This document shows positions 35,835 to 44,860 of a stretch of DNA of 64,000 bases, piece by piece. Both the position numbers and the translations under genes were made by a program. The notes beneath the pieces were generated by a model. That model worked only from the letters and a program-made list of their open reading frames with translations. It had not been told where the DNA came from and ran no database searches. Source of the stretch: Saprospiraceae bacterium (GTDB lineage: Bacteria > Bacteroidota > Bacteroidia > Chitinophagales > Saprospiraceae); contig JANQPA010000097.1 in the NCBI GenBank assembly GCA_028285545.1, positions 124,001-188,000 on the forward strand. The letters run 5' to 3'. How positions within the stretch are numbered: the stretch's first letter is position 1; each line of letters opens with the position of its first letter.

Positions 35835-36595
35835 ACTGACAACTCCCTCATCCTCCTCCCAACCTCCTCCTTATACCTCAAGGATACAGGCACAACGGAT
35901 TGGTCCACCAATTCCAAATAAGCCTTGTCTCCTCTTGTGAATCGAATAACATGTTTTAGGTTCACAATATGGGATTTATGGACCCGCATGAAAACGGGAT
36001 AAGGTTTTAGATCATTCTCATATCTACCAAGATTATTAGAAGCTATCATACGCTTTTTTGCATCCTGAATTTTAAATTCAGTGAAATTCGCCATAGCTTC
36101 CAAACGAATAACATTAACAGTAGGAAAATATAGGATGCCCTCATTGGTAGAAATACTCATCTTTTCTGGCAGCTCCTTCTTTTTTAACTTTTCGAGCGTT
36201 TCTTTAAGTATTTCTAGCTGTAATGATTGAATTTTTTCTAACCTCCGAACCTGAACTTTAAGAATGGCAGCGGATAATTCAGCTGAATTAACCGGCTTTG
36301 TTAAATAATCCAAGGCCCCAAAGCGAATGGCCGTTTGCGCATATTGATTAAAAGCAGTTACAAAGATTAAATGGAATTGTGGTTGAGGTATTTGATTTAG
36401 TAGGTCAAAACCACTACCATCCGGCATTTCTATATCCAGAAAAAGTAACTCAGGAGAGTGTTCTTTAATCAATTGAACTCCTTCTTGTACGTTATATCCA
36501 GAAGCCAGGATTTCAATTTCAGGGTGATGTCTCTCTAATAAGGAGGTTAGCGCGATGTGACTATCAACTTCATCATCAACTAAGATAGCTTTCAT
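35831..36595 (-). CDS. LytTR-family response regulator
   Basis: 254 residues from the ATG at 36593-36595 (the frame is open 12 codons further, but MKAILVDDE is the typical start). The receiver has the phosphoacceptor Asp54 in LFLDIEMPDG, Thr80 and Lys100 in DYLTKP. A helical linker (KIQSLQLEILKETLEKLKKKEL) leads to a LytTR DNA-binding domain (~150-254: IIRLEAMANFTEF-like strand, RVHKSHIVNLKHV, LVPVSLRYKEE region). It normally pairs with LytS-type kinases, so the kinase at 29590 is the natural partner even though two other genes lie between them. Confidence 0.88.
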   Translation of the reverse strand: MKAILVDDEVDSHIALTSLLERHHPEIEILASGYNVQEGVQLIKEHSPELLFLDIEMPDGSGFDLLNQIPQPQFHLIFVTAFNQYAQTAIRFGALDYLTKPVNSAELSAAILKVQVRRLEKIQSLQLEILKETLEKLKKKELPEKMSISTNEGILYFPTVNVIRLEAMANFTEFKIQDAKKRMIASNNLGRYENDLKPYPVFMRVHKSHIVNLKHVIRFTRGDKAYLELVDQSVVPVSLRYKEEVGRRMRELSV

Positions 36596-36700
36596 AATAT
36601 GGGTATAGATGAAAAAACTGGTGATTTTCATCTAAATATATGAAATGTATAGGATTTACAAATAATGAAATATCAAAACCTTTTAGGTCTAAAGAATGAT

Positions 36701-36720
36701 ATCCTTTCATCCTAAAGGAT
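36701..36720 (-). terminator. Short hairpin between the LytTR and PKD genes
   Basis: ATCCTTT-CATCCT-AAAGGAT, 7-bp perfect stem. It is just downstream of the end of the PKD adhesin gene (36737) on the minus strand. No strong T-run, so a weak terminator candidate. Confidence 0.35.
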
Positions 36721-36736
36721 TAAGTCCTTTTAAATC

Positions 36737-39700
36737 CTATCTCAACACCGTCACCGTCCCCTTAACCCTCCTTTTCTCCCCATTCTCAAACTCCATCACT
36801 GCCACCCACACATAGGCCCCCTGAGGTAAAAGTTCACCCTTAAAAGTGCCGTTCCAAGCTTCAGCCGGTTGGTGGTTTTCCAGTAAGCTGGACTCCCAGA
36901 CCAGCTGGCCAAATGGAGAATACACTTGTATCTGGTAGGTTTGTAATCCTAGGCCTACCGGCTTGAAAACTCGGACCTCTTCCGGCCCATATTCCGGTGA
37001 GAAAGCATTGGGAGCAAAAAAGGTGGCGATGTTTTCAAATTCAATGGTTCTGATGGCCGTGTCCAGACAGTTGAACTGGCCTCCATTTTCATTGATGGCT
37101 GTCAGTGTAATGGTCAGTGGACCATTGACATCGTATTCATGGAATGGATTCTCCAAATCTGAAGTGCTGCCATCTCCAAAATCCCAGAGATAGCGACTGG
37201 CCTGGAAGGAAGTATTTACAAATCGAACATCACCAATGATATCTGGAGAGACATCCACCTGATAACTGAAATCAGCAATGGGAGATTGGAATATCTCTAA
37301 AGGGGCATCTAATCGAGTGGTATCCTGACATTGATCGTTGTAAATGGCAATCAATTCCACCGTATAGCTTCCTCGCCTTTCGAAACTCAAAGAAGGGGAG
37401 ACTTCCTCAATGGGATCTCGCCCCTGAATGTTCCAAATATATCGGTTAGCTTCTATAGAGTTATTACTAAACAAAATGGATTGTCGTTCGCAGCCTTTGA
37501 GTACAGAAGGGGTGAAACTGGCCACTGGATCACCAAAGATGTCTATGATCTGGCTGGTGGTATCCCTGCAACCTCCCGGATTGGCCACGATAAGCTCAAC
37601 AGTTTTGGGACCAATATCAAGGTATTCATGAGTGGGAGCAGTCAGATCTGTTTTTTCTCCGTCACCAAAATCCCAGGTGTTGTCAATATTGCCAATGGAA
37701 GTATTTTGAAAGGTGACGACCACAGGGGCTCCGCATACCTGCGGTTTGTCATATTCAAAAGCAGCCACTGGCTTCTCAAAGATTTCAATATTGAGAGTAG
37801 CTTCATCTGCAGGGCAGCCATTTCGATTGCTGGCCATCATTCGAACTTCAAAAACTCCTGGTTCAAGATATAGGTGAGAAGGGGATTCATCCGTTGAAGT
37901 GGTGCCATTGCCAAAATCCCAGGAATAAATATCTGCCTGAGTGGACTCATTCCTAAAGTTTACTCTCAAATCTTCACAACCAGCTGTTTTATCCGAAGAA
38001 AAAGAGGCGATGGGAGAGGCTAGTATTTCAATGCTTTGAACACTGGTATCTCTGCATCGGAAAATGTTTTCAACTATTAATTCAACATCATACCTGCCAA
38101 ACTCGATAGGACTGAAAGTAGGATTTTCTAAATTGGAGCTCATCCCCTGAAAATTCCATTCAAAGGCTATAGCATTTTGAGAGGCATTGGTTAATAGGAG
38201 ATCATCATAGCCCAAACAATATTTTTTATCCTCAAAGGCAAATGAACTGACCGGATCGGGGTAAACAAATATGTTAACAATGGAAGTATCCGAAAAGCAA
38301 CTAAAATCATCAAAAGCAATTAGCTGAACAGTATAGGTACCTGGATCAATAAAAACATGACTGGGACTTTCCTCAAAACTGTCAGAGCTTCCATCTCCAA
38401 AACTCCACTGGTACCTCAATCCTGTATTCCCCGTGCTATTATTTAAAAAATTGAGGTTCAATGGACTACAACCATTGATTGCGGAAGGACTAAAGCTGGC
38501 CACTGGATTGCCCAATACCTCCACCATGCTTGTTACCGTCGCAGGACAGTTATTAAATGCGGAATACCCAGTAAGATTTACTTCGTAAAATCCAGCTGAA
38601 TCAAAAACATGGAAAGGGGAGTTGTCTTGTGAAAAATTCCCATCACCAAAATCCCATTCACTTCCTGTAATATTGATGGAATTATTGATAAATAATATGC
38701 TGTCTCCTGCACATACAAAATCAGAATGCATAAAATCTACTTCGGGGGCTTCCAATATTTCCAATTGAGCCGTGTCGGTATCGGTGCCACACTGGGAAGC
38801 AAATAATATAATGGTATGGATGCCTGGTTTGTCAAAGATGAAAAAGGGATCTTTTTCAGTACTGCCATCGATATTGCCCAATGGATCAATAAACTGCCAT
38901 CCAATGATGGAGCCTGGTGTAGAAAAACTTTTCAATTGCAACTCCATTGGATCACAGCCTCTTATTGTGTCCATCTCGATAAATGCTTCAACATCTGGTG
39001 GGTAAACCGTAATGGTTTTTGAAAGTGTATCTGCTCCACATTCATTGGAGGCACGAAGGGTAACGGTGTATTCGGTCACCGTTGAATCAGTGGTAGTATA
39101 AACTTGTGCCGGAAGATCAAAATCATTAAAAGTCTGTCCTTTTCCATTGTCCCATTCCAAAAAATCGGGATCTCCAAGGGTAACATTGGCAAAGGAAACA
39201 CTTAAAGGAGTACATCCTTCATCTTCGCTAATTCCAAAGCCTGCCAAAGGATAGGGACGAACCAAAACACTATCTATGGCTTGAACCTCTCCACATAAAT
39301 TGCTGACATTGAGTTTGATGGCAAACATGGAATCTTTGGTAACTCGATCTAAGATTACTTCTTCTGGGACAATGGTGTCATAAAAAACATCGTCAATTTC
39401 CCAGCGATAACTAATATCATCGCCCGAACTGCGGTTGGTGAGTTCCAGTTTAAAAGGAGCACAGGATTCTTTTTCAGCTAAATCAAAGGCGGCCCTTGGT
39501 GCTTCTGTAATGAATAATTCCTGGGTGGCCTGATCTTGACATCCTTCCCTGGAAGTGGTGGTTAAAGTAATGGTGTAAGTGCCCCTTCTTCGATAGGAAT
39601 GTTGTGGCTCTCGGACATTACTAGAATTTCTATCTCCAAAATCCCATAGATATCGACTTCCAAATTGGGAGTTATTGGTCAATTGAAAGGTTTCATTTAC

Positions 39701-42613
39701 ACAGGCCAAACCATCTAATTCAAATGCAGCCACCGGCTTGGAATAGACCACAAATTTTCGCTCCCTACAGGCTTCACAAGCATCTATCCGATCACTTTCT
39801 ATACAATAAGTGTAGGTGTATTCCCGATTTAAATCCAATTGACTGATGTCAATCTCTCCTGTTGAGGCATTAACAATTCCTGGTCCTGACCAGGTTCCAT
39901 TGGCAGGAGAGGCTCCTGGAAGGACATAACTAGTAGGTCCTTCACAAAGTTGGATGTCTTCTCCAGCATCAACTAGGGTACTTAAATCAATGATTTCTAC
40001 TCGCACACTGGCTCGCTGCTCGCAACTGGTATTTTGACCAAAGGTATAGGTGTAAGTAAATGTACCTCCTCCTGCTCTATTTAAATCAATGGTACCTTGA
40101 GAAGGATTGATGGCTGGCCCTGACCAGGTTCCTCCATTTAAATTGGCATTAAGCTGTAACAGAGATCCGTCAGCACAAACGGTAGTATCTGGAGAAACTT
40201 GCAATTCCTGAGGCTGAATTATTTTAACAACTGCACTATCTACCACACTGCATTCCCCTCTGGTATAGGTCATTTGAATCGTGTAATTTCCCTGAGTCAA
40301 GTTTGCATCCCCTGCATTAAATGTACCATTTGAATTTTTTACACCAGGACCGCTCCAATTGGTATTACCACCACTTGGGTTGACCTGAAAGTTAAAAGCT
40401 TGTGGCAGGTTTACATCAAAATCAGCATCACATAATTCCAGGGTATCCAAGGTGTTAATGGATGGCAATTCATCAACTCGAATATTAGCCGAACCTGTTA
40501 CCTGGCAATTATTGGCATCGGTGAATAAATATTCCACAGTGAAATTACCTGGTCCGGTATTCGAGGGATCAAATACACCTGTATTGGCATTAATTCCAGG
40601 TCCTTGCCAAAGCCCACCAGAAGGACTAACCAGGATAGCTCTGGGATCCGAGTCAATGCAAAAGGTAGCATCTTGTATGTTCACACTTTGAGAAGCAACG
40701 ACTTCAATATTAGTAGTGGCACTATTGGAACATGCTCCATTTTCTATTGAATAGGTAATGGTGTAGGTTCTTCCGGCCTGAACTCTTCCTGGATCAAAGA
40801 TGCCATCAAAGCGATCAGTGATGCCATTTCCTGTCCAGGTTCCACCGCCCACATTTGCTGTCAGCATAATAGGAGAGGAGCCAGAACAAACAGGATCAGT
40901 AATGGGTGTGATACTCACAGGAGTGTTGGATTGAATCTCTATTTCAATCGAATCTGCCTGAGTGCCACAAAGCCCGTCAACCTCAATTACGATCTTTTTA
41001 GTTCCAGTACTGTTGAATACAATTCCAGATGGATTTCTTTCAGTTGATGTACTGGGAGTACCGCCTTCAAATGTCCAAAGGTAACTCGCAATGGTTCCGG
41101 AATACCTAACCAGGTTGTTGGCATTAAAGGTGAAACTTTCACAAGAAGGATCTACTTCTCTTAATTCCACCCCGGGCGGGTTTAATATCTCAATTCTTAG
41201 ATCAGCTTCATTGGGGCATTCGGCCGAGCCAGCGGAATATTTAAAAGTATAGGTGCCTGGGTTGAGTTTAGAGGGATCTAATTGCCCTTGAGCATTTATG
41301 GCATTTCTGCTTGCATTGCTGGTTCCATCCCATTGCCCACCTGGAGGGCTTGCTTGTAATTGAACAACCGCTGCATTTTGGCAAATTTCGCTTGGATTAT
41401 TTCCCAAAGAAATTGGATCTGTAGAGGCAATGGTTACAGGTACAGATCGGGTAATTTCACCACATGGGCCATTTACCCTCACTGAAATGGTGCCCGATTG
41501 ATTAAAGGTAACGTCCGGAAATGTTTCTCCATTAAAACTGGGGATGCTTCCATTTTGAAAGGTCCATTGATAAGAATCAATATCTCCACCAAAACTGGGA
41601 TTTAAGTCTCGAAAACGAATAGTGGTTGGTTCACAAAAGGAACCTGGACTTTGTATGTTGGCACGAACAGGATCTCCAATTATGATGGTTTCTTCCTGTT
41701 CATCTGAATCCTGACACACGTTATTGGCTGCTAATTTTACTTTATACTCTCCTGCTTGTAAAAAGCGTACCGCTATATTTCTGGAACCCAAATTCATGCT
41801 GGTATCCGTAAATTTCCAGCGCAGAGTATCAAATGGACTAATGGACCAAACCGTATTGCTCCATTGATTGGATTGATTATTAAAGGTGATAACCGTTGGG
41901 GCACATTGATCAGCTGGTTCTGAACTGAAGGAAAAATTAGCATCAGGCTTACCAACAACTGTTATGGTTCGGGTGCTGACATCTGTTCCACAATCACTAA
42001 TTGCTTCTAAGCGGACGGTATATCTACCTGGGTTTTGGTAAATATGGCTTGGGTTTTCTTCAATTGAAGTCGTTCCATCCCCAAAGTTCCATCGATAGGA
42101 AGTGGCATGACAACTGTTATTGGAAAAAAGAATCTCTGTATCCTCACATTGCTGATTATTGATGTTAAATCGGGCTCTGGGTTTCAATTTTACAATAACG
42201 CTACCAAGCTTCCAGTTACAGGATTGTCCGCCCCCTCCGCAAGCTGGACTGCTGACTACTAAATTTACAGAAAGCTGAATCTCACTGCTATTACTTGCAC
42301 AAGCAATGGAATCACTAACGGAATATTTATAAGTTACGAAACTGGTGTCTGTTAAAATGGTATCAAAAAGAACTTGTAGGCTATTACTTTCTATAAAATA
42401 CCAATGATATTGGTTAATGTTGTTCAAAGGGCTTGAACTTCCACTCCTCAACTGAAAATCTTCTCCTTCACAAATAATGGCTTCTTCACCAGCTACTAAA
42501 CTCCAATTGGCCTGAATAGTCCCACAGTCTGTTTGCAGGCATTGATCGATCTGACCAAAACTGATTGTTGTTCGGGTTATGAGAAGGAGTAATATGTAAA
42601 ATAATTTTTTCAT
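36737..42613 (-). CDS. Giant PKD-repeat surface protein with T9SS type-B C-terminal domain
   Basis: 1958 residues from the ATG at 42611-42613, the only start giving a signal peptide (MKKLFYILLLLITRTTISFGQ shortened at Q). The N-terminal third has PKD-like domains; the middle (about residues 440-900) carries six ~75-residue units with GGxWxGxG cores; the rest is a series of PKD domains (W-D/N-F-G-D-G, then H-x-Y/F...G-x-Y). At least seven clear PKD signatures are present. The last ~90 residues, starting FFAPNAFSPE and ending VKGTVTVLR, are the gliding-motility-associated/type-B T9SS sorting domain. It is probably a cell-surface adhesin exported by T9SS, with the upstream PorP/SprF protein as its membrane partner. 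Confidence 0.92.
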   Translation of the reverse strand: MKKLFYILLLLITRTTISFGQIDQCLQTDCGTIQANWSLVAGEEAIICEGEDFQLRSGSSSPLNNINQYHWYFIESNSLQVLFDTILTDTSFVTYKYSVSDSIACASNSSEIQLSVNLVVSSPACGGGGQSCNWKLGSVIVKLKPRARFNINNQQCEDTEILFSNNSCHATSYRWNFGDGTTSIEENPSHIYQNPGRYTVRLEAISDCGTDVSTRTITVVGKPDANFSFSSEPADQCAPTVITFNNQSNQWSNTVWSISPFDTLRWKFTDTSMNLGSRNIAVRFLQAGEYKVKLAANNVCQDSDEQEETIIIGDPVRANIQSPGSFCEPTTIRFRDLNPSFGGDIDSYQWTFQNGSIPSFNGETFPDVTFNQSGTISVRVNGPCGEITRSVPVTIASTDPISLGNNPSEICQNAAVVQLQASPPGGQWDGTSNASRNAINAQGQLDPSKLNPGTYTFKYSAGSAECPNEADLRIEILNPPGVELREVDPSCESFTFNANNLVRYSGTIASYLWTFEGGTPSTSTERNPSGIVFNSTGTKKIVIEVDGLCGTQADSIEIEIQSNTPVSITPITDPVCSGSSPIMLTANVGGGTWTGNGITDRFDGIFDPGRVQAGRTYTITYSIENGACSNSATTNIEVVASQSVNIQDATFCIDSDPRAILVSPSGGLWQGPGINANTGVFDPSNTGPGNFTVEYLFTDANNCQVTGSANIRVDELPSINTLDTLELCDADFDVNLPQAFNFQVNPSGGNTNWSGPGVKNSNGTFNAGDANLTQGNYTIQMTYTRGECSVVDSAVVKIIQPQELQVSPDTTVCADGSLLQLNANLNGGTWSGPAINPSQGTIDLNRAGGGTFTYTYTFGQNTSCEQRASVRVEIIDLSTLVDAGEDIQLCEGPTSYVLPGASPANGTWSGPGIVNASTGEIDISQLDLNREYTYTYCIESDRIDACEACRERKFVVYSKPVAAFELDGLACVNETFQLTNNSQFGSRYLWDFGDRNSSNVREPQHSYRRRGTYTITLTTTSREGCQDQATQELFITEAPRAAFDLAEKESCAPFKLELTNRSSGDDISYRWEIDDVFYDTIVPEEVILDRVTKDSMFAIKLNVSNLCGEVQAIDSVLVRPYPLAGFGISEDEGCTPLSVSFANVTLGDPDFLEWDNGKGQTFNDFDLPAQVYTTTDSTVTEYTVTLRASNECGADTLSKTITVYPPDVEAFIEMDTIRGCDPMELQLKSFSTPGSIIGWQFIDPLGNIDGSTEKDPFFIFDKPGIHTIILFASQCGTDTDTAQLEILEAPEVDFMHSDFVCAGDSILFINNSINITGSEWDFGDGNFSQDNSPFHVFDSAGFYEVNLTGYSAFNNCPATVTSMVEVLGNPVASFSPSAINGCSPLNLNFLNNSTGNTGLRYQWSFGDGSSDSFEESPSHVFIDPGTYTVQLIAFDDFSCFSDTSIVNIFVYPDPVSSFAFEDKKYCLGYDDLLLTNASQNAIAFEWNFQGMSSNLENPTFSPIEFGRYDVELIVENIFRCRDTSVQSIEILASPIASFSSDKTAGCEDLRVNFRNESTQADIYSWDFGNGTTSTDESPSHLYLEPGVFEVRMMASNRNGCPADEATLNIEIFEKPVAAFEYDKPQVCGAPVVVTFQNTSIGNIDNTWDFGDGEKTDLTAPTHEYLDIGPKTVELIVANPGGCRDTTSQIIDIFGDPVASFTPSVLKGCERQSILFSNNSIEANRYIWNIQGRDPIEEVSPSLSFERRGSYTVELIAIYNDQCQDTTRLDAPLEIFQSPIADFSYQVDVSPDIIGDVRFVNTSFQASRYLWDFGDGSTSDLENPFHEYDVNGPLTITLTAINENGGQFNCLDTAIRTIEFENIATFFAPNAFSPEYGPEEVRVFKPVGLGLQTYQIQVYSPFGQLVWESSLLENHQPAEAWNGTFKGELLPQGAYVWVAVMEFENGEKRRVKGTVTVLR

Positions 42614-42631
42614 TTGAATTAATATTCTCTT

Positions 42632-42674
42632 AGAGTGGTCAATCCAGTTGCATCGCAACTGGATTGACCACTCT
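42632..42674. repeat. Perfect 20-bp inverted repeat between PorP/SprF and PKD genes
   Basis: The arms at 42632-42651 and 42655-42674 are exact reverse complements around ATC. The hairpin occupies most of the 73-base intercistronic gap, 12 bases after the PorP/SprF stop and 18 bases before the adhesin ATG. No T-run follows in the direction of transcription, so it is more likely to control mRNA processing or stability, and thus the ratio of the two proteins, than to end transcription. Confidence 0.85.
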
Positions 42675-42686
42675 ATCATATATCAT

Positions 42687-43859
42687 TTACTGCCATATAT
42701 TCTGATACATCTTTTTCCTTCCTGGTGAAAAGGCAGCAGTTGGGCATTTAGCACCTTTAGAATAGGGAACCTCATCATCACGCCCCATTAATCTACAAAC
42801 AGGACTTTTGGCCAGATGTACCGATACTGAAAGTTCAAAAATAGGACCTACCACATTTTTTAAACCACTAAAATTGTTGGAGTATGAAAGCCCTAAATCA
42901 ATCCTGTTTTCATCTGAAACCAGTCCGCCGAATTCAATATTAAAAGAAAACCAATTGGTGGAATTTCCACTTAGGGTTTTAGGAGAAAAATGATATAAAA
43001 TAGCTCCGCTTAAAAAACGATTAAATGAAGTAAATATTCCTGCCTCAGCATATTCTAGTTGTCCTTGTTTTTGATAAAATAAACTTGGTCCCATACTCCA
43101 GTAGGTTCTTTGGTTGTTAGAAAGGATGAATTCTGCTTTGGCAAAACCATTCCATCGAACCGGAATTTTTGTGCCAATATTTAGTATGGATTCTTCATTT
43201 CCCAACAATTTATTGCCGATGGAAAAGGCATTGTGAACACTTGCCCCTAGCAGTAAGGTGGTGGCCCGATCACTCTCTTCATTAGAAAGCCAGTTATAAG
43301 CAAAGCCAATGGCAGGAGTAAAGAAGACCTGCGATTCCCCTTCATTGGGTGGAACAAAATTGGTGGGAAGGTCATTACCAAAGATATCTACGGTACCGTA
43401 TTTGGGATGTAGTTCGTCAGAGAAAATAAACTTTGAATAATCTACAGTTTTTAAAGTCCATTGAAAGGCTGCCCCAAACTTTAAATTATGAACAGAATTT
43501 TTGATGGTAAAGGCCGGTGTGCCGGCAAAGCGAAAACCAAAGTCATAAGACCGAAATCGACCGGAGCCTTCTTCATCAAAATTAAGAGAAAGACCATAAT
43601 CAAACATGCTGCAAGGCATGCTCTCTTCCATACTTATCATGCCTGACACAAAGGGAGAGACATTGCTGGCAGGCCATTGAGATTTATACTTTGCATTAAA
43701 GGAAAGGGAGCCTTTATATCCAACCAAAGCAGGATTAAATATTGCTTCATTATTATAAAAATGAGCAAAAAAAGGATCTTGAGACCATAGTTTTCCCTGT
43801 ATGCTTATCGAGATAAAAATCAGCAACAGTAGATATTTCACAATAATAGTTTTTATCAT
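42687..43859 (-). CDS. PorP/SprF family outer-membrane protein
   Basis: 390 residues with a signal peptide (to about GKLWSQ). It starts with DPFFAHFYNNEAIFNPALVGY, the hallmark of PorP/SprF proteins, then alternating strands typical of a barrel. The C-terminus is unusual in having a ~45-residue Cys-containing tail (SPVCRLMGRDD, KCPTAAFSPGRKKMYQ) after the last strand. PorP/SprF proteins are T9SS-associated and are often encoded next to the large adhesins they serve, as here with the PKD protein. Confidence 0.9.
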   Translation of the reverse strand: MIKTIIVKYLLLLIFISISIQGKLWSQDPFFAHFYNNEAIFNPALVGYKGSLSFNAKYKSQWPASNVSPFVSGMISMEESMPCSMFDYGLSLNFDEEGSGRFRSYDFGFRFAGTPAFTIKNSVHNLKFGAAFQWTLKTVDYSKFIFSDELHPKYGTVDIFGNDLPTNFVPPNEGESQVFFTPAIGFAYNWLSNEESDRATTLLLGASVHNAFSIGNKLLGNEESILNIGTKIPVRWNGFAKAEFILSNNQRTYWSMGPSLFYQKQGQLEYAEAGIFTSFNRFLSGAILYHFSPKTLSGNSTNWFSFNIEFGGLVSDENRIDLGLSYSNNFSGLKNVVGPIFELSVSVHLAKSPVCRLMGRDDEVPYSKGAKCPTAAFSPGRKKMYQNIWQ

Positions 43860-43897
43860 TTGGTATAACCAGCGTTTAAAAAGTACCCAATCATTTG

Positions 43898-43961
43898 GTA
43901 GAAAGTATAAGGTAGAAAGTAGAAAGACCTGTCCTTTTACTTTCTACCTTATACTTTCTAC
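43898..43961. repeat. Perfect 24-bp inverted repeat built from 7-base units
   Basis: The arms 43898-43921 and 43938-43961 are exact reverse complements around a 16-base loop. The left arm reads as contiguous heptamers GTAGAAA, GTATAAG, GTAGAAA, GTAGAAA (43898-43925). A 19-base string in it is identical to one at 15990-16008. It lies in the 317-base divergent gap between the PorP/SprF and response-regulator genes; the rest of the gap is A+T-rich with nothing clear. Confidence 0.85.
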
Positions 43962-44176
43962 TATTAATATAAAGATGGAATAAATTCCACCACCCACCTA
44001 TAGGGGAAATGAAAAATAGAAGACAAAAGCTTCAAATAGCCTAAAATTTCACTAATTTGTAAAAAAATTGAATGCCACGAAAATTTTCAAAAATAGCGAT
44101 TTACTAAATTTTGGCTCCCTAAAATATATGCTCATATTTTTATATTTTACCCCCCAAACAAACAAAAATCGTTCTA

Positions 44177-44860
44177 ATGAATCCGGTAAAAATTTTGATC
44201 GTTGATGATGAGCCTGATATTTTAGATTTCCTAAAATACAATCTTGTAAAAGAAGGTTATGAAGTAGCTACTGCTTCTAATGGGGAGGAAGGTATCCAAA
44301 TTGCTGAAAAAGAAGTTCCTAACCTTATTATCCTGGATATCATGATGCCCAAAATGGATGGGGTAGAGGTATGTCGCGTTTTGAGGGGCAAATCAGAGTT
44401 TGATAAAACCGTAATCGCCTTCTTAACTGCACGTGAAGAAGATTATTCACAGATTGCTGCTCTGGATGTAGGAGGCGATGATTATATTACAAAACCCATT
44501 CGCCCACGAGTATTTCTCAGTCGGGTTAGAGCATTGCTCAGACGCTCGGATCGCCAAGATGGATTAGAGGAAGAAAATGTGATTAGAGTAGGGGACCTGG
44601 CAATTGATAAAGAAAAGGTAAGTGTCCTTAAGGGAGAAGAGGTTATTGAGCTTGCAAAAAAGGAATTCGAACTATTATATTTGTTGGTGTCTAAGCCAGG
44701 TAAGGTATTTTCAAGAGAAGAAATTTTTAACAAAGTGTGGGGCACAGATGTTATCGTAGGGAATAGAACAATAGATGTTCACATTCGGAAGCTCAGAGAA
44801 AAAATTGGAGATCATTACATCAAAACGATAAAAGGAATCGGATATAAATTTGAATTTTAA
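44177..44860 (+). CDS. OmpR/PhoB-family response regulator
   Basis: 227 residues. The receiver has acidic Asp10-Asp11, the phosphoacceptor Asp54 in LIILDIMMPKMDG and Lys106 in ITKPI. The C-terminal winged helix ends VDVHIRKLREKIGDHYIKTIKGIGYKF (broken here as IDVHIRKLREKI then IKTIKGIGYKF). The ATG of the kinase gene overlaps its stop codon by one base (TAATG), so the two are coupled. The pair resembles PhoB/PhoR of Bacteroidota, but no phosphate genes are nearby. Confidence 0.9.
   Translation: MNPVKILIVDDEPDILDFLKYNLVKEGYEVATASNGEEGIQIAEKEVPNLIILDIMMPKMDGVEVCRVLRGKSEFDKTVIAFLTAREEDYSQIAALDVGGDDYITKPIRPRVFLSRVRALLRRSDRQDGLEEENVIRVGDLAIDKEKVSVLKGEEVIELAKKEFELLYLLVSKPGKVFSREEIFNKVWGTDVIVGNRTIDVHIRKLREKIGDHYIKTIKGIGYKFEF

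Noticed and set aside
37331-37873. A 180-codon open frame on the plus strand inside the PKD gene (and other long opposite-strand frames at 38772 and 40452)
   Set aside because: They are shadows of the PKD gene: no signal, no family resemblance, and the minus-strand frame is strongly supported by repeats.
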